Source: Chloroflexota bacterium (GTDB taxonomy: Bacteria > Chloroflexota > Anaerolineae > B4-G1). Taken from it: 6,998 bases of DNA. Positions within the stretch are counted from its first letter, which is position 1; each line of letters starts with the position of its first letter. A model generated the notes under the pieces. It had not been told where the DNA came from, did no database searches, and worked only from the letters and a program-made list of their open reading frames with translations. The stretch spans positions 1 to 6,998 of the forward strand of contig JAAEPW010001079.1 of NCBI GenBank assembly GCA_024232355.1. Reading direction: 5' to 3'. Positions 1 to 6,585 of the stretch are shown one piece after another. The position numbers were made by a program, and so were the translations under genes.

Positions 1-158
1 ATTGTGGGTTGTTCTTGTGATTGGATTTGTGCCGTCATATTTGCCTCCATCAAGAGTTTGGTCTATACGATGGAGAAAGTGTATCCTATTTTGGATAATT
101 TGTCAGGTAATCTCACACAAATGTTAGTGCCATTAACCCAACGCTCCCTCCAGGCCCT

Positions 159-248
159 TCCCCCCGAAGAGCACAACATCCCTACAAGACACAGCATCCT
201 CGTTCCCCACCGTCAACTCCCCCCGCCGCATTCCATCGTCCCTGACCC
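159..248 (+). repeat. Dispersed intergenic repeat, copy A
   Basis: This C-rich stretch matches 6586-6660 in the same orientation. The shared blocks, in the same order, are TCCCCCC (159-165), CAAGACACAGCATCC (185-199) and CCGCATTCCA (226-235), followed by a similar C-rich tail. Spacing differs by about 12 bases between the last two blocks. A weaker resemblance may continue to about 310, where a GGGGAAAA block and a following GCGA correspond to the second half of the right-hand copy. It encodes nothing recognisable. The element type is unknown. Confidence 0.6.
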
Positions 249-310
249 GAGGTTCATTACCAGGTCTTTGCACGGGGGAAAAGCGAAGTGATCCGAGGGA
301 TTGCTCCTCG

Positions 311-391
311 GTTTCAGTGGTGGCAAACAATGGGGCAGGGGCAGGTCAGGGGATGTGGGGTTGCCACAACTAACAGCGGTGCTACTGAAAC
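311..391 (+). other. G-quadruplex motif enclosed by inverted repeats
   Basis: Four runs of exactly four G lie at 332-335, 338-341, 349-352 and 357-360, with loops of 2, 7 and 4 bases. This is a textbook intramolecular G-quadruplex motif on the plus strand. It is bracketed by inverted repeats: GTGGCAA (320-326) pairs with TTGCCAC (361-367), and outside that GTTTCAGT (311-318) pairs with ACTGAAAC (384-391), leaving a 16-base bulge on the right. The structure lies about 250 bases upstream of the radical SAM start, so it may sit in or near that gene's control region, but no regulatory role is shown. Confidence 0.6.
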
Positions 392-500
392 GATAACCTG
401 ATCCAAATAGTTAGAGTGTAAGTGGAACAGAGAGTCCTGGGCTTCCCAAAACTACAAAAAGGTGTATCATATCTGTGCTCAAAGTGATCAAGAGCTCTGA

Positions 501-513
501 GTTAGTCACTAAC
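501..513. promoter_or_regulatory. 13-bp palindrome, possible operator
   Basis: GTTAGTCACTAAC is a perfect palindrome around a single central base, about 127 bases upstream of the radical SAM start. Six-base half-sites around one central base would suit a dimeric repressor. No regulator gene in the window points to a specific family, and a palindrome this short can arise by chance. Confidence 0.25.
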
Positions 514-639
514 CTGAAAGCCTTGCCTGTGGCTACCAACGAGCCGGCTGAGTGAATTGCTCACATCTAGTTCTGTGAGAGGAGCGGTAGATAATCACTA
601 CACCTACCCGCACCCAACTTGATAAATCCTGTCATCATC

Positions 640-1971
640 ATGAAACTGACCCTCATCCGCCCCAATATCGGCCGCCTGGAACACAGCCTGTTCGTCGATG
701 AAGCGCGTATGGAACCGTTGGCGCTGGGCGTTTTAGCCGCCCTGACCCCACCAGATGTGCAAGTCATAATGTACGACGACCGCCAGGAAGTCATCCCCTT
801 CGACGATCCCACCGATCTGGTCGCCATCAGCGTGGAGGTCTTTACCGCCCGGCGGGCCTACGAGATCAGCGCGGAATTTCGCGAGCGCGGTGTGCCCGTC
901 ATACTGGGAGGTATCCACGTCACTCTGCTGCCCGAAGAAGCCGCTCAACACGCTGACTCGATTTACATCGGTGATGCTGAATTTCTCTGGGGGCAGGTAA
1001 TCAGTGATGCAAAAGCTGACGCATTACGGCCCCTCTACCGGGCCGAGGGAGGAATTCCGCAGCCCGGCCTGCTCACCCGGCGGGAGGTTTATCAGGGAAA
1101 AAAGTATCTACCCCTTAGCCTGGTGCAGTTCAGCCGTGGATGTCGCTTTGCCTGCGAGTTCTGTGCCGTCAGTACCTATTTCGATCAGCAACATCACTGT
1201 CGAGCCGTCACTGAAACCATTCGAGAAATCGAAAATCAACCCCGGAAACATATTTTCTTCGTCGATGACAACTTGTTGGCCAATCACACCGCGGCCAAGG
1301 TCCTCCTGCGAGCCTTAATCCCGCTCAGAATTCAGTGGGTATCCCAGGCCAGCATCGATATGACCGAGGACCCAGAACTGATGGAACTGATCGCCGAGAG
1401 CGGTTGCCTGGGAAATGTGATCGGTTTTGAATCCATCGATGCGCACAACCTGACTGAGATAGACAAGTTGCCCAACCTGAACGGTGGTGCTGACCGCTAT
1501 GCCCGGCAAATCGAGATTCTACGTCAGTACGGGCTGCAAACCTGGGCTGCTTTCACCCTCGGTCACGACCAAGACACCCCCGAGTCTATCCAGGCCTTGT
1601 TAGAGTTCGCCCTGGAAAACCGCTTTACTTTCGCGGCCTTCAACGTGCTGATGCCCTATCCGGGCACGCCGTTGTACCAGAGACTACAGACCGAAAACCG
1701 CCTGCTCTATGATGGTCAGTGGTGGCTGCACCCCGAGTACCGTTTCAACTATGCCGCATTCCGTCCGGCCAAAATGAGCGCTGACGAACTTACTCAACTG
1801 GGCTTTCACTGCCGCAAAGAATTCAACAGTTTCAAAAACATCATCTGGCGCGCCTTGGAACCGCGTACCAATATGGGCTCGCTGTATCGGTTTGCAATCT
1901 ATGCGGTCTACGGCCGTCTATTCCGCCAGGAATCCTTCAAAAAACACGGTATGCGCCTGGGTTTGGAGTAA
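640..1971 (+). CDS. Radical SAM protein with N-terminal B12-binding-like domain
   Basis: A 443-residue cytosolic protein of the large class that pairs a cobalamin-binding-type Rossmann domain with a radical SAM barrel. The N-terminal part (about 1-125) ends its Rossmann core with VILGGIHVTLLPEE (87-100), typical of this domain. The cluster-binding motif is C168-x3-C172-x2-C175 in SRGCRFACEFCAV. Further barrel landmarks are FFVDDN (206-211), GFES (262-265) and PYPGTPLY (339-346). The C-terminal part, including HPEYRFNYAAFRP (364-376), resembles the DUF4070 tail of such proteins. ATG 640 is preferred over an in-frame TTG at 619 because MKLTLIRPN is a usual family start. Neither has a clear Shine-Dalgarno site; a GAGAGGAG at 577-584 is too far upstream. 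No DxHxxG cobalamin-ligating motif is visible. A methyl transfer or other radical reaction is plausible, but the substrate cannot be read from the sequence. It precedes the double-GNAT gene and probably shares its transcript. Confidence 0.88.
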   Translation: MKLTLIRPNIGRLEHSLFVDEARMEPLALGVLAALTPPDVQVIMYDDRQEVIPFDDPTDLVAISVEVFTARRAYEISAEFRERGVPVILGGIHVTLLPEEAAQHADSIYIGDAEFLWGQVISDAKADALRPLYRAEGGIPQPGLLTRREVYQGKKYLPLSLVQFSRGCRFACEFCAVSTYFDQQHHCRAVTETIREIENQPRKHIFFVDDNLLANHTAAKVLLRALIPLRIQWVSQASIDMTEDPELMELIAESGCLGNVIGFESIDAHNLTEIDKLPNLNGGADRYARQIEILRQYGLQTWAAFTLGHDQDTPESIQALLEFALENRFTFAAFNVLMPYPGTPLYQRLQTENRLLYDGQWWLHPEYRFNYAAFRPAKMSADELTQLGFHCRKEFNSFKNIIWRALEPRTNMGSLYRFAIYAVYGRLFRQESFKKHGMRLGLE

Positions 1972-1979
1972 AAATGAGA

Positions 1980-2006
1980 TGACAGTCAAGTTGCAATTGA
2001 CTGTCA
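1980..2006 (+). other. Intercistronic hairpin
   Basis: TGACAGTCAA (1980-1989) and TTGACTGTCA (1997-2006) form a perfect 10-bp stem with a 7-base loop, 8 bases after the radical SAM stop codon. No T-run follows, so it is not a standard intrinsic terminator. It could stabilise or delimit the upstream transcript, lower expression of the second gene, or be a DNA-level binding site. Confidence 0.6.
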
Positions 2007-2033
2007 CCCACACACAAGTCTGGAGTGAACGCT

Positions 2034-3143
2034 ATGGAATTTACTTTTGAACTTGGCCAACCTAAAGACGATCCCAGCCTGCGAAAACTCCTGGCCGAGA
2101 CCCCTATGCCTGGGCGGATCACGGTCGCTTTCGAGCGCGAGCCGAATTATTTTCTCGGCTGTAGCATTATGGGACCGTTTTGGCAGGTGATTGTCATTCG
2201 GCATGCGTCCAGCGGGAAAATTGTCGGCGTGCTCTGCCGGGCGGTGCGGTCTCATTTTTTCAATGGGATTCCCCAGGATTTGGGGTATATCGGTCAGATT
2301 CGAATTGCAGAAAAATATCGTGGAAAGTGGCTGTTACAGCGGGGATTATCATTCTTTCGAGAACTCCATACCGATGAGCGTACACCGGCCTATTGGGGCG
2401 TCATTTCGGATGAGAATCGCATCGCCCGCGGTATTCTGGTGGACCGCTCCCGCCGCAGGTTTCCGACCACCCGGGAAGTTGCCTGCATCTACACTATGGG
2501 GATCATCCTGCGTAAACCTCGAAAATCGCTGCCCTTTGATGGTCAACTCCAGCGCGGCTCGGACGAAAACTTGCCAGAGATCGTCTCTTTTCTGAGGGAA
2601 TACGGCCCCCAACGACAGTTCTTCCCGGTCTACTCCGAATCAGATTTCAGAGATGGCAAAATCGCCCGTGATTTTGATATTCATGACTTTATCATTGCTA
2701 AAAGAAACGAGAAAATTGTGGGCGTCCTCGGGCTGTGGGATCAGGGCGGCTACAAACAATCGGTCGTGCGGGCCTATGACAGTACGCTCCAGTTGTTCCG
2801 GCCTGTCTACAATTTGGGTACCCGGCTGTTCGGCGTGCAGCCGCTGCCCGACCTGGGTGAGCACATTCACTCAGCCTATGCCAGCTTTATCTGCGTAGTG
2901 GATGATGATGCTCAAGTTTTCGCTGCATTGTTACGAACTGTCTACAATCTGGCCGCTGAACGACGTTATGCCTACTTGATGCTGGGGCTAACGATAAATG
3001 ATCCCCTGCTACCAGTAGCACGCAAGTATCTCCACATCGATTATCACAGCCGGTTATATTTGGGATCCTGGGAGGATGAACATAATGGTCTTGGCCAGGA
3101 ACTGGACGGACAAGTTCCGTATATTGAAATCGCTACCCTATAG
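2034..3143 (+). CDS. Protein with two GNAT acetyltransferase-like domains
   Basis: A 369-residue cytosolic protein that appears to be two GNAT folds in tandem. In the N-terminal half (about 1-160), the strand-turn-helix around GQIRIAEKYRGKWLLQRG (87-104) is the position of the acetyl-CoA-binding motif A. It keeps YRG but lacks the usual glycine-rich RGxGxG/A. SDENRIARGIL (125-135) matches the typical later GNAT segment with a conserved asparagine. The C-terminal half (about 172-369) repeats the pattern, with IAKRNEKIVGVLGLWDQ (221-237) as the central hairpin and LYLGSW (341-346) near the end; it looks catalytically degenerate. ATG 2034 is chosen over GTG 2025 because the only Shine-Dalgarno-like element (GGAG, 2022-2025) overlaps that GTG and sits 8 bases before the ATG. 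Its position behind the radical SAM gene suggests a joint role, perhaps acylating the same substrate. The acceptor is unknown, and activity on acetyl-CoA is inferred from the fold alone. Confidence 0.8.
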   Translation: MEFTFELGQPKDDPSLRKLLAETPMPGRITVAFEREPNYFLGCSIMGPFWQVIVIRHASSGKIVGVLCRAVRSHFFNGIPQDLGYIGQIRIAEKYRGKWLLQRGLSFFRELHTDERTPAYWGVISDENRIARGILVDRSRRRFPTTREVACIYTMGIILRKPRKSLPFDGQLQRGSDENLPEIVSFLREYGPQRQFFPVYSESDFRDGKIARDFDIHDFIIAKRNEKIVGVLGLWDQGGYKQSVVRAYDSTLQLFRPVYNLGTRLFGVQPLPDLGEHIHSAYASFICVVDDDAQVFAALLRTVYNLAAERRYAYLMLGLTINDPLLPVARKYLHIDYHSRLYLGSWEDEHNGLGQELDGQVPYIEIATL

Positions 3144-3255
3144 AATACGCCATAATGCGGTTACAATGAAATAGTCGAGTCTCAAGATCGGCGAGCAGGT
3201 TGTGGGATTTATAAAACGCTCTCACATCCAACAACATTGAATCACTCGGTATTTC

Positions 3256-3263
3256 AGGAGAGG
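3256..3263 (+). promoter_or_regulatory. Ribosome binding site of the NmrA-like gene
   Basis: AGGAGAGG lies 5 bases before ATG 3269. It is the best plus-strand Shine-Dalgarno match in the window and fixes this start. It also indicates independent translation from the gene 125 bp upstream. I found no clear promoter hexamers in that 125-bp gap. Confidence 0.7.
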
Positions 3264-3268
3264 CGAGT

Positions 3269-4258
3269 ATGAACAACCGTGGCACAAAGCGGCACATTGT
3301 TCTCACAGGCGCAACAGGAAACACAGGACGAGTGATCGCAAAAGAACTTGGGCGACGTGGTGTGCCATTTGTGGCTATGGCGCGCAACGAGACGAGTCGG
3401 GCGCAACTGGCAACCCAAGGCATCGAGACTGTGCTCGGAGACTTTTACGATCCCCCAAGTATGGTGCGAGCCCTTGAGGGTGCGAAGAAGGCTTACCTGG
3501 TCTGCTCGCCTGACCATTTGCTCGTTCCCCGCGAGACCGCGTTCATCACCGTCGCCAAACAGGCAGGGGTCCGCCACATCGTCAAATGTTCTGCCTACCT
3601 GGCAGGCGTCGATGCCGAAACCAGGATCCTCCGCTCCCATGGCATCATCGAGCGTGCGCTCCTCGATTCCGGGCTGGACTATACCATCATCCGCCCACAC
3701 GGTTTTATGCAAACCTTCACTCTTGCGAGCTGGGATCTGCTGCAAAAAGTGGGCGTCATTACCTTTCCTGGGGGAAGCGGCGGCTTGCCGTTCGTTGACG
3801 TGCGGGACGTGGCCACGGTGGGGGTCAAAGCACTAACAGAACCGGGCCATACGGGCAAAGTTTATGATGTGACTGGGCCCGAAACGTTGACCTTCTACCA
3901 GATGGCCGAGATTCTGGAGCGTGTGCTTGGTCGCCCGGTCACCTATCTGCCCGGAAGCGAAGCACTGTTTACATTGATATTGTTGCTTATGGGGGTTACC
4001 GTCGCACCCCGCGAGCACCTGATCAAGATCGCGCGTGTAATCCGCGACCACCAGTTGGAAAAGGTACACCCCACGCTACAGGAACTCGGTATCCAGCCAA
4101 CCACTTACGAACAGTTTGTACGCGACTTGGTTGCTGGCCGCACTGGTAGAAGGAACCCATTTCAGATGCCAGAGACCCTTGCGTTCAAGATGCTGCGTGC
4201 CGTAATACCAGTTATGATGCAACTCAGACTCCGCCTCAGCGGTCGTTCGCGCCACTGA
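3269..4258 (+). CDS. NmrA-like NAD(P)-binding protein (atypical SDR)
   Basis: A 329-residue cytosolic protein with an N-terminal Rossmann fold. The dinucleotide-binding loop is GATGNTG (14-20), after strand HIVLTG. Later landmarks of the NmrA/atypical short-chain dehydrogenase family are VLGDFYDP (55-62), HIVKCSAYLAG (103-113), YTIIRPHGFMQ (138-148), PFVDVRDVA (174-182) and VYDVTGPETLTF (198-209). The classical SDR YxxxK catalytic pair is not evident: the active-site region reads CSAYLAGVD. It may therefore be a redox sensor or a reductase with a divergent site. The body, ending near 290, is of usual size. About 40 further residues (290-329), basic and partly hydrophobic, form an extra tail. 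The start is supported by a good ribosome binding site. It stands alone, with 125 bp to the gene before it and a convergent gene after it. Substrate is unknown. Confidence 0.85.
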   Translation: MNNRGTKRHIVLTGATGNTGRVIAKELGRRGVPFVAMARNETSRAQLATQGIETVLGDFYDPPSMVRALEGAKKAYLVCSPDHLLVPRETAFITVAKQAGVRHIVKCSAYLAGVDAETRILRSHGIIERALLDSGLDYTIIRPHGFMQTFTLASWDLLQKVGVITFPGGSGGLPFVDVRDVATVGVKALTEPGHTGKVYDVTGPETLTFYQMAEILERVLGRPVTYLPGSEALFTLILLLMGVTVAPREHLIKIARVIRDHQLEKVHPTLQELGIQPTTYEQFVRDLVAGRTGRRNPFQMPETLAFKMLRAVIPVMMQLRLRLSGRSRH

Positions 4259-4287
4259 CAACGAGCAACAAGACGAGAGCCTGTGCT

Positions 4288-4308
4288 GGCCGAAAAGCAC
4301 ATTCGGTC
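4288..4308 (+). terminator. Possible hairpin terminator after the NmrA-like gene
   Basis: GGCCGAA (4288-4294) pairs with TTCGGTC (4302-4308) over 7 bp including one G-T wobble, with a 7-base loop, 29 bases after the stop codon. No T-run follows, so intrinsic termination is uncertain. Confidence 0.3.
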
Positions 4309-4404
4309 CGCCTCTGAGCCAGATTTCCCCATTCTGTGGTAAAATGATAGCCTCTCAATTCTAACCCAAGAGGTAAAAAAGAGATCCCTTCAATAAAATA
4401 CACC

Positions 4405-4477
4405 ACCTGGCCAGACCAGGGAGAGACGGCGAGGGAGCGGGCTGGGGATCGCGGCGGTGGCGGAGGCAGTGAGCAGG
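4405..4477 (+). repeat. Dispersed intergenic repeat, copy B (half element)
   Basis: It aligns with 6682-6752 in the same orientation with one 2-base gap. The exact 15-mer ACGGCGAGGGAGCGG occurs at 4426-4440 and 6703-6717. Both copies begin with a CCTGG-N5-CCAGG mini-hairpin (here 4406-4420) placed exactly 20 bases before that 15-mer, and both end in a GGCGGAGG-like block and GAG(C/T)AGG. The other half of the element is not visible here. Confidence 0.7.
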
Positions 4478-4599
4478 ACGATAGACCCTAACAATAGGCA
4501 TTATCGGAAATAGCGCAACGACGCAATCGTTCAGACTCGCGCGCTTCCTTACTCGTGGAGAATGGGGTCGTCCGGCAGGAGCCAAGTCTGCGGGCAAAT

Positions 4600-6237
4600 T
4601 CAAAGCCTCCTCACGAGGTTGAGCAGGTAGGGGAGCACCTGTCTCTTCCGGGAAAGAACGTCCTTCATCTCAAAGATATTCTCCTCTATTCTGAAATAAG
4701 TGATGGCATTGATGATTTTTCTCTCTCCGGCACAGAGAAGCAGGCTAGTCTCCCTCGTTATGTCTGTGACCATCAGGCAACCAAAGTTGCACCCCTCCTG
4801 GTCTAGAATTCTTTCGAGACCCTTCTTCAATGCGCTCTCGATCTCGTAGAATCTTTCAAAGCCCACTATCTCAACCTGACTTATACTAAACTTGTACTCT
4901 CCCTCGACGTATACTTTCATATCCCGTTCAATAATCTGCTCAGGTTCGACATTCTCCAGAACACTCCCCGCGGCAAACATCTTCTCGCCAAAGCCTCTGA
5001 CGCCGAGTCCGGCTATAGACGCCAGCCACTTGGACATATCTTTATCCAGCTGGGTAGTGGTAGGGGATTTCAGAATGACTGTGTCGGAGAGAATAGCCGA
5101 AAGCATGAGACCAGCAATCTTGGAATCGGGAGCAAAACCGTAATTTTTGTAGAGTTCGGCAATGATCGTGGCGGTGGATCCCACAGCCTTATTGATGAAT
5201 GTAATTGGTGCATCAGTGCTTCTATTCCCCAGCCGATGATGGTCTATGATCTCCACCACATCGGCCTCGTAGATGCCATCCACCGCCTGGGCAAACTCGT
5301 TATGGTCCACCAAGACTATCCGGAACCTGCTCTGTGTCAAAAAATTCGTCCTGGTTATTACTCCTCTGACAGAATCATCGTCATCGAGGACGATGAACCC
5401 TCCCTCGTTGTATTCTCCTATTTTCCGCTGGACGTCTCGGACGAGGTCGTAATGTTTAAAGGTCGGATGTTGCCGGTCGATAAAGTCCCTTATCGGCATG
5501 GCAAGAAAGATGTACAGTACCGTGCTCAGGACATCCCTAGACGAAACCACGAGACACACTCCGTTCTCATCAGCGAGTTCTATGACCTTTTCTCCAACGT
5601 CTTCTTGGCCACAGACGATTATGACCTTTGCCCCCTCTCCAATTGCTCCCGCTATTGCCACCTCATCGTAACGGGTGACAAAAGCGAGCACAGATTCTCG
5701 TCCACGGTCGTCGAATATACCCTCGACGATAAGTTTCCCTTCAAAGATGGCTGGGGTAGAGACATTGGTGAGAATCTGACCTCGCACAGATTTCACGAAT
5801 TTCTCAAGGTCGATGCATATCCTCACCCTTTGGCAGACGTCTGCTATCTCTCCAATTAGTCCTGCCAGTCGGAGCGCAGTGATCTTGCCCGCGCACTTGC
5901 CCTCGTCGTCAACTACCGGTAAGAAAGCAAAGCGGTTCTCGATCATTGTGTCCCGAGCATCGTACAATGTGTCCGTTTCCCGGAGTGTAACGAGTTCCTG
6001 CTTTTGCACCATAATATCAGCTATTTTCGGATAAACGTCTGTGAGAAGGTCAGGACTCTCAACCCCAAAGTGGGAAAGGACAAAGGTAGTCTGTGGATTA
6101 AGGTTTCCTGCCCGAAAAGGAACGGCTGCCTTTCCTAGAAAATCGTTCTTGAGGTGAGCGTATGCTATGGCCGAGCAAATCGTATCCGTATCTGGGTTTC
6201 TATGTCCAATTACAAAAAGTGGATGTACCGATTTCAC
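4600..6237 (-). CDS. ppaC: Manganese-dependent inorganic pyrophosphatase, CBS-DRTGG type
   Basis: A complete 545-residue family II pyrophosphatase, which hydrolyses PPi to two phosphates in the cytoplasm with Mn or Co. The split DHH catalytic domain shows GHRNPDTDT (11-19), DHN (311-313), DHH (332-334) and LSDTVILKSPTTT (383-395). The C-terminal DHHA2 domain carries the substrate-binding SRKRQ (529-533). Between the first motif and DHN lies a regulatory insert: CBS 1 (about 70-128), a DRTGG-like domain (about 185-250) and CBS 2 (about 262-300). In studied CBS pyrophosphatases this insert binds adenine nucleotides, with AMP/ADP inhibiting and ATP or diadenosine polyphosphates activating. The length is normal for this subtype and all key residues are present. 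GTG 6237 is preferred over the upstream ATG at 6258, because the ribosome binding site falls inside the longer frame. Arginine is encoded by AGA/AGG in about 18 of 34 cases, versus about 2 of 33 in the radical SAM gene, with frequent ATA and GGA, suggesting a different origin. Confidence 0.96.
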   Translation of the reverse strand: MKSVHPLFVIGHRNPDTDTICSAIAYAHLKNDFLGKAAVPFRAGNLNPQTTFVLSHFGVESPDLLTDVYPKIADIMVQKQELVTLRETDTLYDARDTMIENRFAFLPVVDDEGKCAGKITALRLAGLIGEIADVCQRVRICIDLEKFVKSVRGQILTNVSTPAIFEGKLIVEGIFDDRGRESVLAFVTRYDEVAIAGAIGEGAKVIIVCGQEDVGEKVIELADENGVCLVVSSRDVLSTVLYIFLAMPIRDFIDRQHPTFKHYDLVRDVQRKIGEYNEGGFIVLDDDDSVRGVITRTNFLTQSRFRIVLVDHNEFAQAVDGIYEADVVEIIDHHRLGNRSTDAPITFINKAVGSTATIIAELYKNYGFAPDSKIAGLMLSAILSDTVILKSPTTTQLDKDMSKWLASIAGLGVRGFGEKMFAAGSVLENVEPEQIIERDMKVYVEGEYKFSISQVEIVGFERFYEIESALKKGLERILDQEGCNFGCLMVTDITRETSLLLCAGERKIINAITYFRIEENIFEMKDVLSRKRQVLPYLLNLVRRL

Positions 6238-6244
6238 CGTCTTT

Positions 6245-6250
6245 CCTCCT
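6245..6250 (-). promoter_or_regulatory. Ribosome binding site that decides the pyrophosphatase start
   Basis: On the minus strand AGGAGG ends 7 bases before GTG 6237, an ideal distance. It lies only 5 bases downstream of the alternative ATG (6258-6256), inside that longer frame. The resulting N-terminus, MKSVHPLFVIGHRNPD, puts the first catalytic motif at residue 11, as usual for the family. Confidence 0.8.
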
Positions 6251-6405
6251 CTGCGCATGTTACGCTATGTGCCAGTACGTGTTCTACACTTTAGCGTTGA
6301 TTCCTTCTAGTCCGTACACCTTGATGGGCTACTTGCGACCGCACACAGGGGTTTCGGCTAACATTTCACCGTCAAAAACAGATTGTACTTACCCGTATGT
6401 ACTCT

Positions 6406-6558
6406 CTATAACTCGTCGTCAGGCAGCCGATGAGCAACTTTTATGCAGAACTCTCGCAAATACTGAGCTTTCTTTGGTAAATTGTACATTTCCTCTCCCA
6501 GGCTGTCAAACAGTGCATTCGCCAATGGATCCGTTAGTCTCCCACCCCAAAAACCCAT
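6406..6558 (-). pseudogene. Possible small protein or 3' gene remnant, unknown function
   Basis: A minus-strand frame of 50 codons from ATG 6558 to a TAG at 6408-6406. Its last 43 residues read like real protein: mixed charged and hydrophobic, likely helical, including EEMYNLPKKAQYLREFC and ending VAHRLPDDEL. Upstream, the same frame stays open into the repeat at 6586-6752 but becomes glycine/tryptophan-rich low complexity, which looks like translated repeat. It may be the 3' end of a gene cut off by the repeat, a genuine small protein, or chance. I do not recognise the family. Confidence 0.28.
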
Positions 6559-6585
6559 CCCCGTACCCACCACAGCAAACCAAAG

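Larger units (their letters stand above)
1..639. other. Left intergenic region without a convincing gene
   Basis: No reading frame here looks like an intact gene. The first 120 bases are AT-richer than the genes. Two plus-strand frames are open from the left edge: one runs to a stop near 291 and the other to about 125. Either could be the 3' end of a gene lying to the left, but the longer one runs straight through the repeat at 159-248, where its translation becomes low-complexity and proline/histidine-rich. The rest holds a C-rich then G-rich stretch, a G-quadruplex motif within inverted repeats, and a short palindrome, each listed separately. A GATAAT at 590-595 could be a -10 box for the radical SAM gene, but I see no matching -35 hexamer. 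I saw no cobalamin-riboswitch B12 box. Confidence 0.6.
4259..4599. other. Convergent intergenic region
   Basis: This 341-bp spacer separates the ends of two convergent genes and has no credible coding frame. It contains a hairpin (4288-4308), a possible minus-strand T-run (A6 at 4375-4380) and repeat copy B (4405-4477). On the minus strand, TCCCT and AGGGA flank the small repeat hairpin, and the T-run follows four bases after AGGGA. This could serve as a weak terminator for the pyrophosphatase gene. Confidence 0.55.

Noticed and set aside
4..291. Plus-strand 95-codon frame at the left edge
   Set aside because: The second half is translated repeat, and the first half has no recognisable domain. 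At best it is the tail of a gene lying outside the window.
391..639. Possible cobalamin riboswitch before the radical SAM gene
   Set aside because: The gene's likely B12 link made this worth checking, but I found no B12-box-like conserved segments; GCCACAAC near 363 is not a convincing match.
2180..2595. Alternative plus-strand frames inside the double-GNAT gene
   Set aside because: They are out-of-frame shadows of a well-supported coding region and carry no domain features.
4361..4603. Minus-strand 80-codon frame touching the end of the pyrophosphatase gene
   Set aside because: It has a TTG start with no ribosome binding site assigned, and it runs through repeat copy B with arginine/proline-rich low-complexity translation.
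5236..5859. Long plus-strand frame of 207 codons
   Set aside because: It lies entirely antisense within the pyrophosphatase gene, whose motifs are all intact, and it has no recognisable family features.
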